Assembly: GCA_030762895.1 (NCBI GenBank)
Contig: CM061070.1
Span: forward strand, 52,031,007 to 52,095,006
Direction of reading: 5' to 3'
Source: Sophora flavescens
Lineage: Eukaryota; Streptophyta; Magnoliopsida; Fabales; Fabaceae
DNA: 64,000 nt
Part shown: piece after piece, positions 30,833 through 41,911 of the stretch
How the letters are laid out: each line of letters opens with the position of its first letter
How positions within the stretch are numbered: position 1 is the first letter of the stretch
The notes under the pieces: generated by a model
The model's database searches: none
What the model was told of the DNA's origin: nothing
Seen by the model: only the letters and a program-made list of their open reading frames with translations
Program-made: the position numbers and the translations under genes

Positions 30833-33800
30833 TGACAAGAAAGGACCCAAGTCAGTTTGGGTACCTAATGATAAGATAATACCTGTTGCAGATTTGCTTA
30901 ACAACAGGAAGAAAACAGATGTCTTGGTACTTGGACAGTGGCTGCTCACCACACATGACGGGAGAAAGGTCTATGTTCCAAAACCTAAAGCACAAAGATG
31001 GTGGCTGGGTCACATTTGGAGGAAATCAGAAAGGGAAAATCATTGGTATAGGTAAAATTGGTAAACATCATTTTCCCTCCATTGATAATATTCTTTTAGC
31101 AAATGGCTTGAAGCACAATCTTATGAGCATAAGTCAATTATTTGACAGTGGATATGCAGTGTCTTTTGATAAGAACATGTGTACTGTTAAGAAAGATGAT
31201 GGATCACTTTTATTCACTGCAAAAGGCAAAATAATCTCTATAAGATTGACTTGGAGGACCTCTAAAATCAAAGTGTCTCATGTCTAGTGTCCATTGAAGA
31301 TGAGCGATGGATTTGGCACAAAAGGCTAGGTCTTGCAAGCTTGAAATTAATCTCAAAGCTAAACAAGCATAACCTCGTGAGAGGACTACCAAACCTTAAG
31401 TTCAAATCTGATGCTCTCTATGATGCATGTCAAAAGGGAAAACAAGTCAAAGGTTCTTTTGAATCTAAGAATGTTGTTAGTACCAATAGACCACTAGAGT
31501 TGCTACATCTTGATCTTTTTGGTCCAACAAGGACTTCCTCTGTCAGTGGTAAGAAATATGGCCTTGTCATTTTAGACGATTACACTAGATGGACATGGGT
31601 TATGTTCCTAACTCACAAGGATGAGTCTTTTAGGGTCTTTTCTATATTCTGAAAACGTGTACAGAATGAAAATGTCATGTGTATCACTTCAATCAGAAGT
31701 GACCATGGGGGAGAGTTTGAAAATGAGCTATTTCATAAGTTCCGTGAAGAAAGTGGTATCCTTCACAACTTCTCAATACCTAGAACACCACAGCAAAATG
31801 GTGTGGTAGAGATAAAGAACATATCTCTTCAAGAGATGGCTAGAACTATGCTCAATGACAACTCTGTCCCTAGACACTTCTGGGCTGAAGTCATTATCCG
31901 CCTGCTACATTCAGAACAGAATATACATTAGACCTATCCTGAATAAGACTCCTTATGAACTGTGGAAAGAACGAAAACCCAACATATCTTATTTTCACCC
32001 TTTTGGTTGTAAATGCTATATACTGAATACTAAAGATCAACTTGGTAAGTTTGATGCTAAAATAGATAGTGGAATACTATTAGGATATTCTAAAATATCT
32101 AAAGGCTTTAGAGTTTATAATTCTAGGACTTTGATAGTAGAGGAAAGTATTCATGTCAAGTTCGATGACAAACAGCCTAATAAGAAATTATCAGAGATAG
32201 ATGAAGCTTTTGCAAATCTTGATCTAAGCATACCAGGAGACTCACCTGAGATAAAAGTTGATGATCAAGAAGATGACCCCACTCAATAACCAGAAACTTC
32301 CACTTCTCAACATGGTACAGTTCAAAAATATTAGTACTTCAAGAATTATCATCCACAAGATCAGATCATTGGAAAACCCAATGACAAGCTAAGAACCAGA
32401 TCAACCTTCAGAGAACAAGACAATTCTGCACTAGTCTCTGAGTTGGAACCAAAGACAGTAGACGAGGCTCTGCTAGATGATGGTTGGATTCTAGCCATGC
32501 AAGAAGAACTCAATCAGTTTGAAAGAAGTGATGTTTGGACTCTGGTTCCCCTGCCCGAAGACAAATCAGTGATTGGAACAAAGTGGGTTTATAGAAACAA
32601 AATTGATGAAAATGGTAAGGTAATAAGAAACAAAGCAAGACTTGTTGCTCAAGGTTTCTCTCAAGAAGAAGATATAGATTATACTGAAACTTTTGCACTT
32701 GTTGCTAGATTAGAAGCTATTAGAATTCTACTTTCATTCGCTGCACATCATAGTATTATGCTTTTTCAGATGGATGTTAAAAGTGCTTTTCTAAATGGCT
32801 TTATTAATGAAGAAATCTATGTTATGCAACCTCCGGGTTTTGAGTGTGAAACTCATCCTGAACATGTATATAAGCTTAAGAAAGCTTTGTACGGTCTTAA
32901 GCAAGCTCCGAGAGCTTGGTATGACAGACTAAGTTCCTTTCTTATGGAAAATGGATTCAACAGAGGAAAGGTTAACACAACCTTATTTATAAAATCCATT
33001 AATTCTAATTTCATAGTCGTACAGATATATGTTGATGATATTATTTTTGGTGGTACTAATGAGTCTCTATGCAAAGAATTCTCTAAGTTAATGCAGAAAG
33101 AGTTTGAAATGAGCATGATGGGAGAACTCAAATTCTTCCTTGGACTTCAAGTAAAGCAAACCATGGATGAGGTGCTCATCCACCAAACTAAGTATACAAA
33201 AGAACTTCTGAAGAAGTTTAAGATGGATGACTGTAAACCAATGAATACTCCTATGCACCCCACCTCCATACTGAACAAAGATGATAAAGAGAAAAATGTA
33301 GACAAAAAGGTATACAGAGGTATGATAGGATCTCTCCTATATCTTACTGCGTCTAGGCCTGATATTATGTTCAGTGTATGTGTATGTGCTCGATTTCAAT
33401 CTGATCCTAGAGAATCTCACTTATCAGCAGTTAAGAGAATTTTTAGATATTTAAAAGGTAGTACTAATCTTGGGTTGTGCTTTAAGAAAAATGAAGATTA
33501 CAGATTAGTTAGTTTCTGTGATGCTGACTATGCTGGAGATAGAATTGAAAGATAAAACACTAGTGGAGGATGTCACTTCATTGGAGCTAATCTTGTCTCA
33601 TGGTCAAGCAAAAGACAAAGTACCATTGCTTTATCAACTGCTGAAGCTGAGTATGTATCAGCTGCAAGTTGCTGCTCACAACTTCTCTGGATCAAACATC
33701 AATTGGAGGACTAGAATGTATTTGTAAGTAGTATTCTGCTTATGTGTGATAATACTGCTGCAATAAATCTATCTAAGAATCCAATTTTGCATTCTAGAGC

Positions 33801-33972
33801 TAAGCATATAGAGATTAAACATCATTTTATTTGGGATTATGTGCAAAAAGGTGTATTTGATATACAATTTGTTGATACTGACCATCAATGGAAAGATATC
33901 TTTACTAAACCTCTTGCTGTGGACATATTTATCTTTATTAGGAAGCATCTTAATATGATATGTGTGGATTAA
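30833..33972 (+). pseudogene. pol: Copia-2 pol: protease, integrase, RT, RNase H
   Basis: Protease active site DSG at 30934-30942 (WYLDSGC). Pre-integrase zinc site is damaged: the second His is replaced in WHKRLGL and the first Cys in YDACQKGK. Integrase core: Asp in LHLDLFGP, Asp in SDHGGEF, Glu in NGVVEIKN. RT: WVYRNKIDENG, QMDVKSAFLNG and the YVDD active site at 33028-33039 (IYVDDIIFGG). RNase H: CDADYAGD, ALSTAEAEYVSAA and KHIEIKHHF near the end at 33972. Breaks: a frameshift near 30905, a stop at 31650, a frameshift near 31895, stops at 32287 and nearby, TAA at 33553 and TAG near 33714. From 32443 to 33552 the RT frame is uninterrupted. It copied element RNA to DNA in the cytoplasmic particle. 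Confidence 0.92.
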
Positions 33973-34448
33973 TTTAGGCGTCCAGCCTTGAGATAATTTT
34001 TTTTGCGTCCATTACCTATGCTCGTCTAATACCTATTTAAAGTTGTGCGTCTGTTGCATATTGTATTGCACGTCCATATGACGCGTCCACTGATACTGGT
34101 TACCGCGTCCATTGTATAGTTTCAGACGAGTTCACATCTGTCTGTGTTCAAGTATTTTTTTGTGTGTTAATAAATGCATTTATTTTGTCTCAAGACAAAT
34201 TTATCCTTTATTTTCTTTGCTGAGTCAGTACTTCCATCAATCCCATCAAGACCTTTTTATAGTTCCAAGTTATCAACGCCATTTTATCATAATGACATGT
34301 CATGTCAAATGTTTTTTTTACCTTTGGGATTCAAAATTCCTTTAAAAGTAATTTTTTTCCCTCTGAGAAAAACTTTACACTTCTCTAACCTCTCGAGCTA
34401 TCTCTCTCTCTCTCTGCTTTCAAACCCTAAGCTCTCTGATCACCTATA
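33973..34448 (+). promoter_or_regulatory. Spacer before the env-like ORF with clustered GCGTCC motifs
   Basis: No gene. Within 33978-34135 the motif GCGTCC/GCGTCT/CGTCTA occurs about seven times. The same motifs are dense in the U3 of this element's own LTR. A TATTTAAAG lies near 34034 and a CT-rich tract (34395-34420) just before the ATG. This looks like a promoter or leader for the env-like ORF, but that is inference. Confidence 0.4.
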
Positions 34449-37339
34449 ATGGCTTCTTATTCAACCTTTAACGTGGACAAGCTCAACTTGGCAATTGAAC
34501 ATCATTTCAATCTTGGAGTGCTGCATGACTACAACTTAGACATAAGCAAATATGTTAATGCAGTCGGGTGGGGAGGACTCTTCACAGAGAAGATCTCTGT
34601 CTTTCCCAACCTGATCAGGGATTTCTGGAGAAACATCCAAGTGACTGATACTGACTTTTTCTCAATGGTGTTAAGAAAGAAGATTGTCGTGTCTGAGAAG
34701 ACTATTGCTGATGCAATTTTCTATGCTCAGGAGGGTTTAGTTTTTACTGAGTCATGGGAAGAGGATTTGGGTGGCTCTGAGACCACTAAAGTCTGTCTCA
34801 TGAAAGAAGACGCAGTCGGAACTCACACGTGGAAGGCTGTTGAAATGAAGGACATTGTTCGCATCCTTCATCAGCTTCTTAATAAGGTGGTTCTTCACAA
34901 GGTCGGATCCAAAGACAACCTCTCCTCTCTGCACAAATTCTGCCTCTGCCATCTTCTCACTGAAACAAAGATCAATCTTCCAACAATTATGTACGGAAGA
35001 TTTAGAGACGCCGTGATGAATAAGAAAAGACTCTGAACATTTCCTGTTTGCCATCTTCTTTCCAAGATTTTCAAGGCTCAAGGAATTCATGAGATTCTTT
35101 CTACAAAGACTCATGAGGAGCAAGCTAGGATATTAACTGAAAAACCAATGTCGGCTGCAGACTTTAGTAAAATGAATATAGCCAACATGAACCTCGGTAC
35201 CTATACTGCTGCTACAATGGCCAAGACTGAAGAGTTGATGAAGACTAAAGAAGAGATGGAGGAACAAAACAATGCTGAAGTCCTAGGAGTAAAAAGAGTA
35301 ACTAGGCAAAAGACCACTGCAACAAGGAAGCCTGCCTCCAAGAGACCAGCTAGTGGCATTGTTATCAGGGAACCTTCTGATGCTCCTACTGCAAAAACGC
35401 AAAGAAGAGTTATCTTCTCTCACAATGAAGATGAGGAAGCTGATGAGGACAACATTCCTATCATGCAATTCTCAAGAAGCAGAAGACCTCTATTGCTGCT
35501 GCTGAGGCCGTTGTGCCTGTTCCAACAAAACCTAGAAGGCAACCAGCAAGAAAATCCAGATCAACTAAGACTTCCAAGGTAACCATCTCTACTAGTGATC
35601 CTGTTCAAATAGCAGTAGATGCCTTAGTGTCTAGTTTAGAAACTAGGATTGATGATGTGCTTGTCTCCAATCCAGATGATGTGTACAATCCCACACCCCT
35701 TTCACCCCAACCAACACAAATAGCCACTCCACAATTTCAACCTATTATCCCTGCCGATGATCCCTGGTTCAATCAACCAGATGATGGAATTTCCCCTGGT
35801 ACTCCATTCCCAAAACCCTTGAGAACCTTATTTCCCTTCACCCCAACTTCTGTTCTTTATAATGGCAAATCTGAGGATTGGACCAAGGTGAAAAAAGAAT
35901 GGAAAGTTCTGTTTCACTCTCACCAACCTGAACCCGAACACATTCCCAACAGATGGTATCCTCTACCTGAATATGAGGAAGAAGTCAGCCCACCTCTTGA
36001 ACCCCTTTACCTACCTCATCCTGATTGTAAATTAATCAAAAATGTGCCTTCTCAAATGAACAACAACTTACGACCGTTAGTCACTTACCTACCCCTAAAG
36101 AAATTCCCCCCCAGAAAAATTTACCCTAACCTTGTCAAAACTCCTCCTTTCATACCCCTCACTGATGGAGTTGAGAGACATATCATACCTGTCTGGGAGA
36201 CTGACCCCAATAGGAAAAATCTTCCTACAATCCCTGAGCGTAGAGCAAGATCCTTAAAGCATGTTCCCATGATCATGCCAAGGGACACAAAATGGGTGTC
36301 TTTTGAGCATCCTAGAGTCTATGGGAGGGCCTCTGATTTCTTCTTGGATCAGCTCATCTATGAAATGCTGAAGTGGGAATTCAGTCATTTCAGAGTTCAT
36401 AGAGCCGCGCATTTTGTCCCTCCATCCTGGCTGAGACATAATGAAGCAACCAAAGTTGGAATCATGCCTTACAAAATCTGTCCAAGACTGCCAATGTTAG
36501 ATCTAAATAAGGACAAGGACAAGAAAAACAAAAGATTTAAAGGAGTCATGCCTGAATCTGAATCAGCAATGCTTGATCTGAACCAAGAAACGTTCGACTA
36601 CTCAATGTTGGATTTCTTTTTGCATACTGAATCCATTGAGTTGATCAATGAACATCGAGCTGCTGATTTCTGAAAATCTCATATTATCCACTGCACCAAA
36701 GAGGCATCTTCCTCTGGACTGACTGATGAAGAGAAGAAAGGAATTCCTAAGGTCAGAGTGAAGTGTGGTTTTTCAAATTTTAGATATATGATCTATAAAG
36801 ACCTTTGGGGACTTACTATTAAAAGTAAAAATGTGGAATTCATCTACCCCATCAGATGGGCAAAGGAAGTCTCAGTGATCCTTCCACATACTTCAGAGCC
36901 TATTGCAGATGAACCTATTGTTGAAGAACCTGAACAAATTGCCACTACTGTTTGCTTAGAAGATGCAGCTGAATCCAATCACAATCAGAGCTCATCAGAA
37001 AAAAAATCTTCTTAACCATTAGCTCTAGTTGTGATGCACCCTTCAGATCATTCAAGAACACTAAGCACATTTCAAGAGTCTGCTGAAAGCTCAAGGCAAC
37101 AGGCTCTGCCATCTAATCTTGAAGAGGTTCTTGGAAAAATAGTTGATGAAAGGGTTGGCAAAATAGTTGATGAGAAGGTTGAGAAGATGACTGAGAAGAT
37201 AAAGGAGGATGTCTAATAGCAAGTTCAAACTTCAATGGCTCCAACCTTAGAGGTTGTGAATAAAATGCTGGAATTCCTCATGGACTTCAAGAAAAGTCAA
37301 GCTCAGAACCCTCCACCTCCACCACCTCCTCCTGCTTAA
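34449..37339 (+). pseudogene. Sirevirus env-like ORF
   Basis: Starts MASYSTFNVDKLNL at 34449 and ends at a TAA at 37337-37339, about 960 codons. The N-terminal third (about 200 residues) resembles the plant retrotransposon env-position domain, with FWRNIQVTD, KKIVVSEKTIADAI and LLTETKINLPTIMYG. Then come a Lys/Arg-rich linker, a Pro-rich acidic middle, and a C-terminal part with a charged heptad stretch (EEVLGKIVDERVGKIVDEK, near 37120) and a final run of prolines. No clear signal peptide or strong membrane helix is visible, so envelope function is doubtful. Breaks: TGA at 35034, a frameshift near 35475-35510, TGA at 36671, and stops at 37012 and about 37214. Confidence 0.8.
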
Positions 37340-37766
37340 CCTTTACCTTTTATTTTTTTCTCTCTTATACTGACAATGATGGTCCTCTCCTTTTACCTTT
37401 TTGGCTGATGACAAAAAAGAGGAGAAAGGAAAGAGAAGAGATTTGTTTATATTTATAAAAAGTCAGTTTTGAAAAGCTCATATTGGTCTGCATTTGCATA
37501 TTCTCTTCTACTTGCTAACTGTTGTGATACTTATGTTTGCTTATTTGCTTTGATATCTGCTGACTATGCTTATATCTGCTGACTATGCTTATTTATTCCC
37601 TTATATATACTCTAAGTATGATAAGCTGTTGCACCTATCTGTTAGCTTATATGCAGTTGTTTTTCATATGCTTTTTCTGCTTAATTATTTGAATGCTTTG
37701 TCTTAGAGGGAGCCCTGCAAGCTCTCTTAGACTTTGCTTTCAAATTTAATTAGTTTTGTCATCATC
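37340..37766 (+). other. 3' non-coding region of copia-2 with extra purine tract and a direct repeat
   Basis: A 28-base purine run at 37413-37440 follows the env-like ORF. ATATCTGCTGACTATGCTTAT is repeated in tandem at about 37551-37590. No gene. Confidence 0.65.
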
Positions 37767-37779
37767 AAAAAGTGGAGAT
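37767..37779 (+). other. Polypurine tract of copia-2
   Basis: AAAAAGTGGAGAT-type tract directly before TGTTGGAACC, preceded by GTCATCATC, the usual Sirevirus context. Confidence 0.85.
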
Positions 37780-39345
37780 TGTTGGAACCAAAGTGGTTTT
37801 GGATTTAATAATCTCTATGTTTTGATGTTAACAAATGGATTAAATTTTCTTGGCAAAGTGTTAATTGAGATCTAACATATGCTTTCAGTTATGCATGAAT
37901 ACTTTATTATAAGTAAAATAAACATGGGATAAGTTCTCATTGAAAAATACGCGTCCACCCTTGTAGACGGGCTGCTCAAATACTTTGGAAAAGTTACTTA
38001 ATTATTTAATTAAGTAGACTGGTTTTCTTAAATAGACGAGGCTCTAAGTGTTTGCTAGATGAATACCAAAATAACTTGTTAGATACAGCAAGCCCAAAGA
38101 CTTGATAATAAGCACGTCCATCTTGCCACGTAAGCAGACGAAAGTAATTAGTAGAAGTAAATGAACTGAAAAATAAAGTAATCTAGTTGACGAGCTCTAA
38201 CTGCCACATCACTAGACGGAGATCCTTGAGAAGCAGCAAATCCAAAGACTTGATAGACAAGAGGATATGCCACATCATCAGACGAGAAAAATAAAATATT
38301 GAACAGACTTAGTCTCTCATATAACTAAGTAGATGGAGTTTCTTTTTAAATGAGCTCCATCTTTGAAATGAATTAAATGCAATTCGAATCTCTTGAATTT
38401 ATTTCAAATGATTGATATTTATTTCAATAGAATATTTGTTCATCATATTTGTTTTATCTGCTTTAATGTTTCACCTTGTTGTAAAAGAAACATAGTACCA
38501 TCAAGAAATGCAAAAAACAGAATGGTACAATAAGATACTGCAAAACAATCTGTACAATGACAACTTTATGGCTGAAAAAGCCGGCTTATACATAAAGGAG
38601 GAACAACAAAGTTCTCAAGCTACAATGCTCAGAGCAGTAAGCCTCCAATTTTATGCTACCTCGATAACCAATAGTACTATTCATCATTGCCACAATCAAG
38701 CTCTCAGTCACAACGAATATCATGAATTAAATGCTATCTCTAAACGGGATTATTCAAAGTAACCGTTGAAGAAATACAAGTGAAGAAGAAGGTCACTATA
38801 AATAGGAGACTTGTGATACTGAAACCAGAACTCTTGACTACACAACCTTACAAGCTCAACTTTTGTAAAACTACAATCACTCATACTCATATTTCTTTAG
38901 AGAACAAGAGTCAGTATTTCTTAGTTTTAATATTGTGAAAATATTCATCTGATCTTAAACTGTCATATTCTCACACATAGTGAGTTAAGAAGATCAAACA
39001 TTATATCTCTTTGTTAGAGTTAGAGCCTGAAGAGGCTTGGTAAGAAATAAATACTTGTAGCCTGGAGATGTGTTGAATACTTGGCTGTAATCTATTTTGA
39101 TAATAGTGGAGAAAATCCTTCAAGTAGAAGGGACTGGACGTAGCTCTTACGGCTTTATTTGTTTCTTATTAACCGAGGGGTTTTGATATTGCTTTTGTTA
39201 AAGTCTTTTAAGAAGGATCTTTGTCTTTGTGCTTGCTTCTGTTTCTAATCTCCTTGAGTGCAAAAATTGTTTTAAAGGTTGTTTTCGAAAATTATTAACA
39301 AACACAATTCAACCCCCCTTCTTGTGTTTGTCTGTGTCAACTTCA
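37780..39345 (+). repeat. 3' LTR of copia-2
   Basis: 1566 bp, homologous to 19909-21535 with many substitutions and a deletion of about 50 bp at about 39147. Followed by the target duplication AATAC (39346-39350). Confidence 0.92.
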
Positions 39346-39350
39346 AATAC

Positions 39351-39870
39351 ACTTAAGCTTGAACTGGTTCTCGTTTTAAAACTAGTGGATGAGCAGGTCT
39401 TTGGACGTGCAAGATTAAGTTATCAGAGAGATGAGCTCGTCTACTGATAGTTATGTCTAGCTCTGAGAGACGGACGTGCTATACTTAAGAGCTCGTCTAC
39501 TGACGTGGCATTTAGTGAAACTACGTCGTCTACCAAGTCTTTGGATTTGTTATATTTCAAAGTCTCGTTTACTTAATTCTTCTTTAGCAGCTCGTCTACC
39601 TTAGTTAATTCTAAGATCTCTTCTATCTTAATAGGCTCAATTTTTTTTTACCAAGAGTTGTAGACCCGACTGGAGGATTGAAAATAGAATCTTATAGATT
39701 CCATAATTTTAAAATTAAGTTCCTCTGACTTGTATAAAACAAATAATCCCTGCATACTTATATAAAATAAATTAGATCTTTTGACAATACTTTGCCATAC
39801 AAATTTAACCTTTTTGTTAATATCAAAACTTAAGAGATTATTTTAATCCAAAACCATTTTGGTTCTAACA
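39351..39870 (-). repeat. Copia-1 5' LTR, upstream (U3) part
   Basis: On the minus strand it begins TGTTAGAACCAAAATGG at 39870 and is joined to 19908 when copia-2 is removed. It contains repeated GTAGACGAG motifs (as GCTCGTCTAC on this strand), like copia-2 U3. Confidence 0.85.
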
Positions 39871-40162
39871 TAAGGCACTAGGGTATGACTTCATATATGT
39901 CGGCGAGAGTCATTCATATGCATGTTGTGGATTATGTCCGTGTGTTGGGAACGCACGAGGTCCGGAGTCCTCGCGGGACCGTCCCAACTAAGAATTAAGC
40001 TGTGCTGCCATAGCTTCATTGCGATGCATGAGCACCCTCGCGAGAGAACCAGGGTGTGCATCGGAGCGAAATGTGCATCTATAGTGTCATTTCTTTGCAT
40101 TAGCATTCTCACCGCGGATAAGGGTGTGCACTGGGGGTTTAGGGACACGTCGCTTGGATGAC
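39871..40162 (+). repeat. Older Tekay-like LTR, left fragment
   Basis: 40003-40132 carries the same paired hairpin units as the Tekay-like LTR at 2443-2600, with considerable divergence, and ACACGAGGTCC-like context upstream. Cut on the left by copia-1 and on the right by Athila-3 (ATGAC at 40158-40162). Confidence 0.7.
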
Positions 40163-41555
40163 TGATAAGCCTCTGGCTCATCTAGTTTCCAGCTAGAAAA
40201 GGGGTAGATTTTGTGCCTAATCGGGCGAGTCAACCTCGTTAATCTCCCAAATTGGCCTTGTTTTGTTCCTAAGTTAGAATTTGATTCGTTTAATGCATTT
40301 TTAGTAGTTTTTAGTTTATTTTGAGTAGAATTACGCTTTTCGTTTCCTTTTATTGTTTCAGGTTAAAAGTGAAGCTCTTAGAGTCAAGGAAAATGAAGAA
40401 AACAGTGGAAAAGCAATTCTGGAAGTTTCGCCTCGCGAGACAGGATCTCGCCTCGCGAGCCTGAAGACCAGCCTGAACAGCAACAGTCACCCTTTCTGTC
40501 TCACCTCGCGACTCACCATCTCGCCTCGCGAGCCTGAAGGCCTGACTGTGCCAGAGATGTCACCATTTCTGTCTTGCCTCGCGAATCACCATCTCGTCTC
40601 GCGAGTATTCAAACTCAAGATGGAGCCAAAACTGAATTTCGCCTCGCGAGAGCTTGCTCGCCCTGCGAGCGGGCGAGACCCAGAACCTCTATTTATAGGC
40701 TGTTTTAGGGCAGATTAGATACCTTTTGTTCACCACTTGTTTTAGATCGGTTTTGAGACGAATCCTTATTCTCTGGAGCTGCGTCTCCCTATTTTCTTTT
40801 CCTATTTTACAATTATGATGAACTCCAATTGTTTGTGCATTGTTACAAGCATGAGGAACTAATTTCCTTGTCTAAGGGATTAATGAAACCACCCATGACG
40901 GTGTAGCGTTCAATGTGATGTATGTTTCCCTCCTTTACCTCAATTCATGTTTTCCAATTCTGAATTTATTGCGTTGATCATAAGCATGCATGATTGACTA
41001 GTTAACGTGATGAGACTTGATAGGTAATTCGCGTTTAGAACTTGAATTGGGATCACTGATTGAATATTGCACGAGAGTGAGTAGGAGATCAGTGCAACCT
41101 TATAGGGAACAAGATTTAATAGAGTTTGATGATTGAGTTATGAGACCGTAGCAAGTAATTAACTCAATTGTTTAATACGTCCTATTGAGCACGATAGTGT
41201 CATTAGGAGAATTTGGGGGTCCTGGTTGACATTGCAATTGAACTTAGGGAGGGGATCATCATCACTTGGGTACTATGCATGATTGGGTAGGTGGATTTGT
41301 GACCTTAGATGTTTACTCCAGATTTTAATTCTTATCTTATCTTATCGCTACCTACTTTATCTCTAATTGATTTGTTGATTTAAATTGCTATCCTATTTTC
41401 TCTCTCTTCTCAACCACTTGCTTTTACTTGGTCAAACATATCGAATTTCTTGCAAATTGGTAGAGTTGGTAGCCCAATCCCTGTGTCCGACCTCGGTAAT
41501 TACTTACCGTGTTTATTACTTACGACGACCCGGTACACTTGCCGGTGACTCAACA
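40163..41555 (+). repeat. 5' LTR of Athila-3
   Basis: U3 is unlike Athila-1/2, but the part from GGAGCTGCGTCTCC (about 40776) onward is clearly related to them. Acceptor-like TTGTTTCAGG at about 40354-40363, CTCGCGAG array 40429-40680, TATA-like ATTTATAG at 40690-40697. Confidence 0.92.
40429..40680 (+). repeat. CTCGCGAG palindrome array in Athila-3 5' LTR
   Basis: About nine copies or variants of CGCCTCGCGAG, containing the perfect 8-bp palindrome CTCGCGAG, end about 10 bases before the TATA-like box. The 3' LTR copy (61558-61770) has fewer units, with gaps ending inside the palindromes. Confidence 0.85.
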
Positions 41556-41561
41556 AGTTTT

Positions 41562-41579
41562 TGGCGCCGTTGCCGGGGA
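41562..41579 (+). other. Athila-3 primer-binding site, tRNA-Asp type
   Basis: TGGCGCCGTTGCCGGGGA after the LTR. Confidence 0.9.
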
Positions 41580-41715
41580 TTGGCACAACCAATTTTCCTA
41601 ATTTTTGGGAAGTTTGATTATTTGGTTAAGCTATTTTTATTTTTATTTTCGATTATTTATTTACTATTATTTCTCTCTACTTCTTTGATTCCACTTGGTC
41701 TTGCCTAGTTTTTGT

Positions 41716-41911
41716 ATGCGAGGTACCCTTTCACAAGAGGACTTGCTATTTGATTCGGAGATCACCAAGACCGAGAAGCGATTAAGGAAAGAAGCCAGAG
41801 AACGAAAAAGGCTTGAAGCAATTAATTTTGAGGGGATGGTCGAAGAAAATCCTCCTCGTCCTCCTCACAAGCCTCTCTTCGAGTACGATCTACCCAACTT
41901 GGATGATTGTG
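41716..41911 (+). pseudogene. gag: Athila-3 gag, N-terminal part (split by solo LTR)
   Basis: MRGTLSQEDLLF through FEYDLPNLDDC, then the solo LTR. The codon interrupted at 41911 continues at 43180. The leader context TGTATGCGAGGTACC is shared with Athila-2. Confidence 0.9.

Larger units (their letters stand above)
19909..39345 (+). mobile_element. Copia-2: full-length Sirevirus-type Ty1/copia element with env-like ORF
   Basis: LTRs of 1627 and 1566 bp start TGTTGGAACC and end GTCAACTTCA, with perfect target duplication AATAC. Order: tRNA-Met primer site, gag, [Athila-2 insertion], protease, integrase, RT, RNase H, spacer, env-like ORF, purine tracts, 3' LTR. Integrase ahead of RT is the copia order. 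An env-position ORF marks the Sirevirus (SIRE/Maximus) lineage. It inserted in antisense orientation into the LTR of its relative copia-1. The two LTRs differ at many positions and by a deletion of about 50 bp near 39147, so it is older than Athila-2 inside it. Confidence 0.92.
9915..39870 (-). mobile_element. Copia-1: minus-strand Sirevirus-type Ty1/copia element, multiply interrupted
   Basis: Reading on the minus strand, the 5' LTR starts at 39870 (TGTTAGAACC) and ends at 19002. It is followed by a tRNA-Met primer site, gag (18930 to 17153) and protease/integrase (11464 to 9915), up to the RT N-terminus, where the Tekay-like element cuts in. RT, RNase H and the 3' LTR must lie left of the window. 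It is interrupted by copia-2 inside its LTR (19909-39345) and by Athila-1 inside its protease (11465-17152). The coding regions match copia-2 closely throughout, so the two belong to one family. It lies in an older Tekay-like LTR whose sequence resumes at 39871. Confidence 0.88.

Noticed and set aside
39229..39447. 72-codon plus-strand frame at the copia-2/copia-1 junction
   Set aside because: It crosses an insertion boundary, so it cannot be an ancestral gene. No motif.
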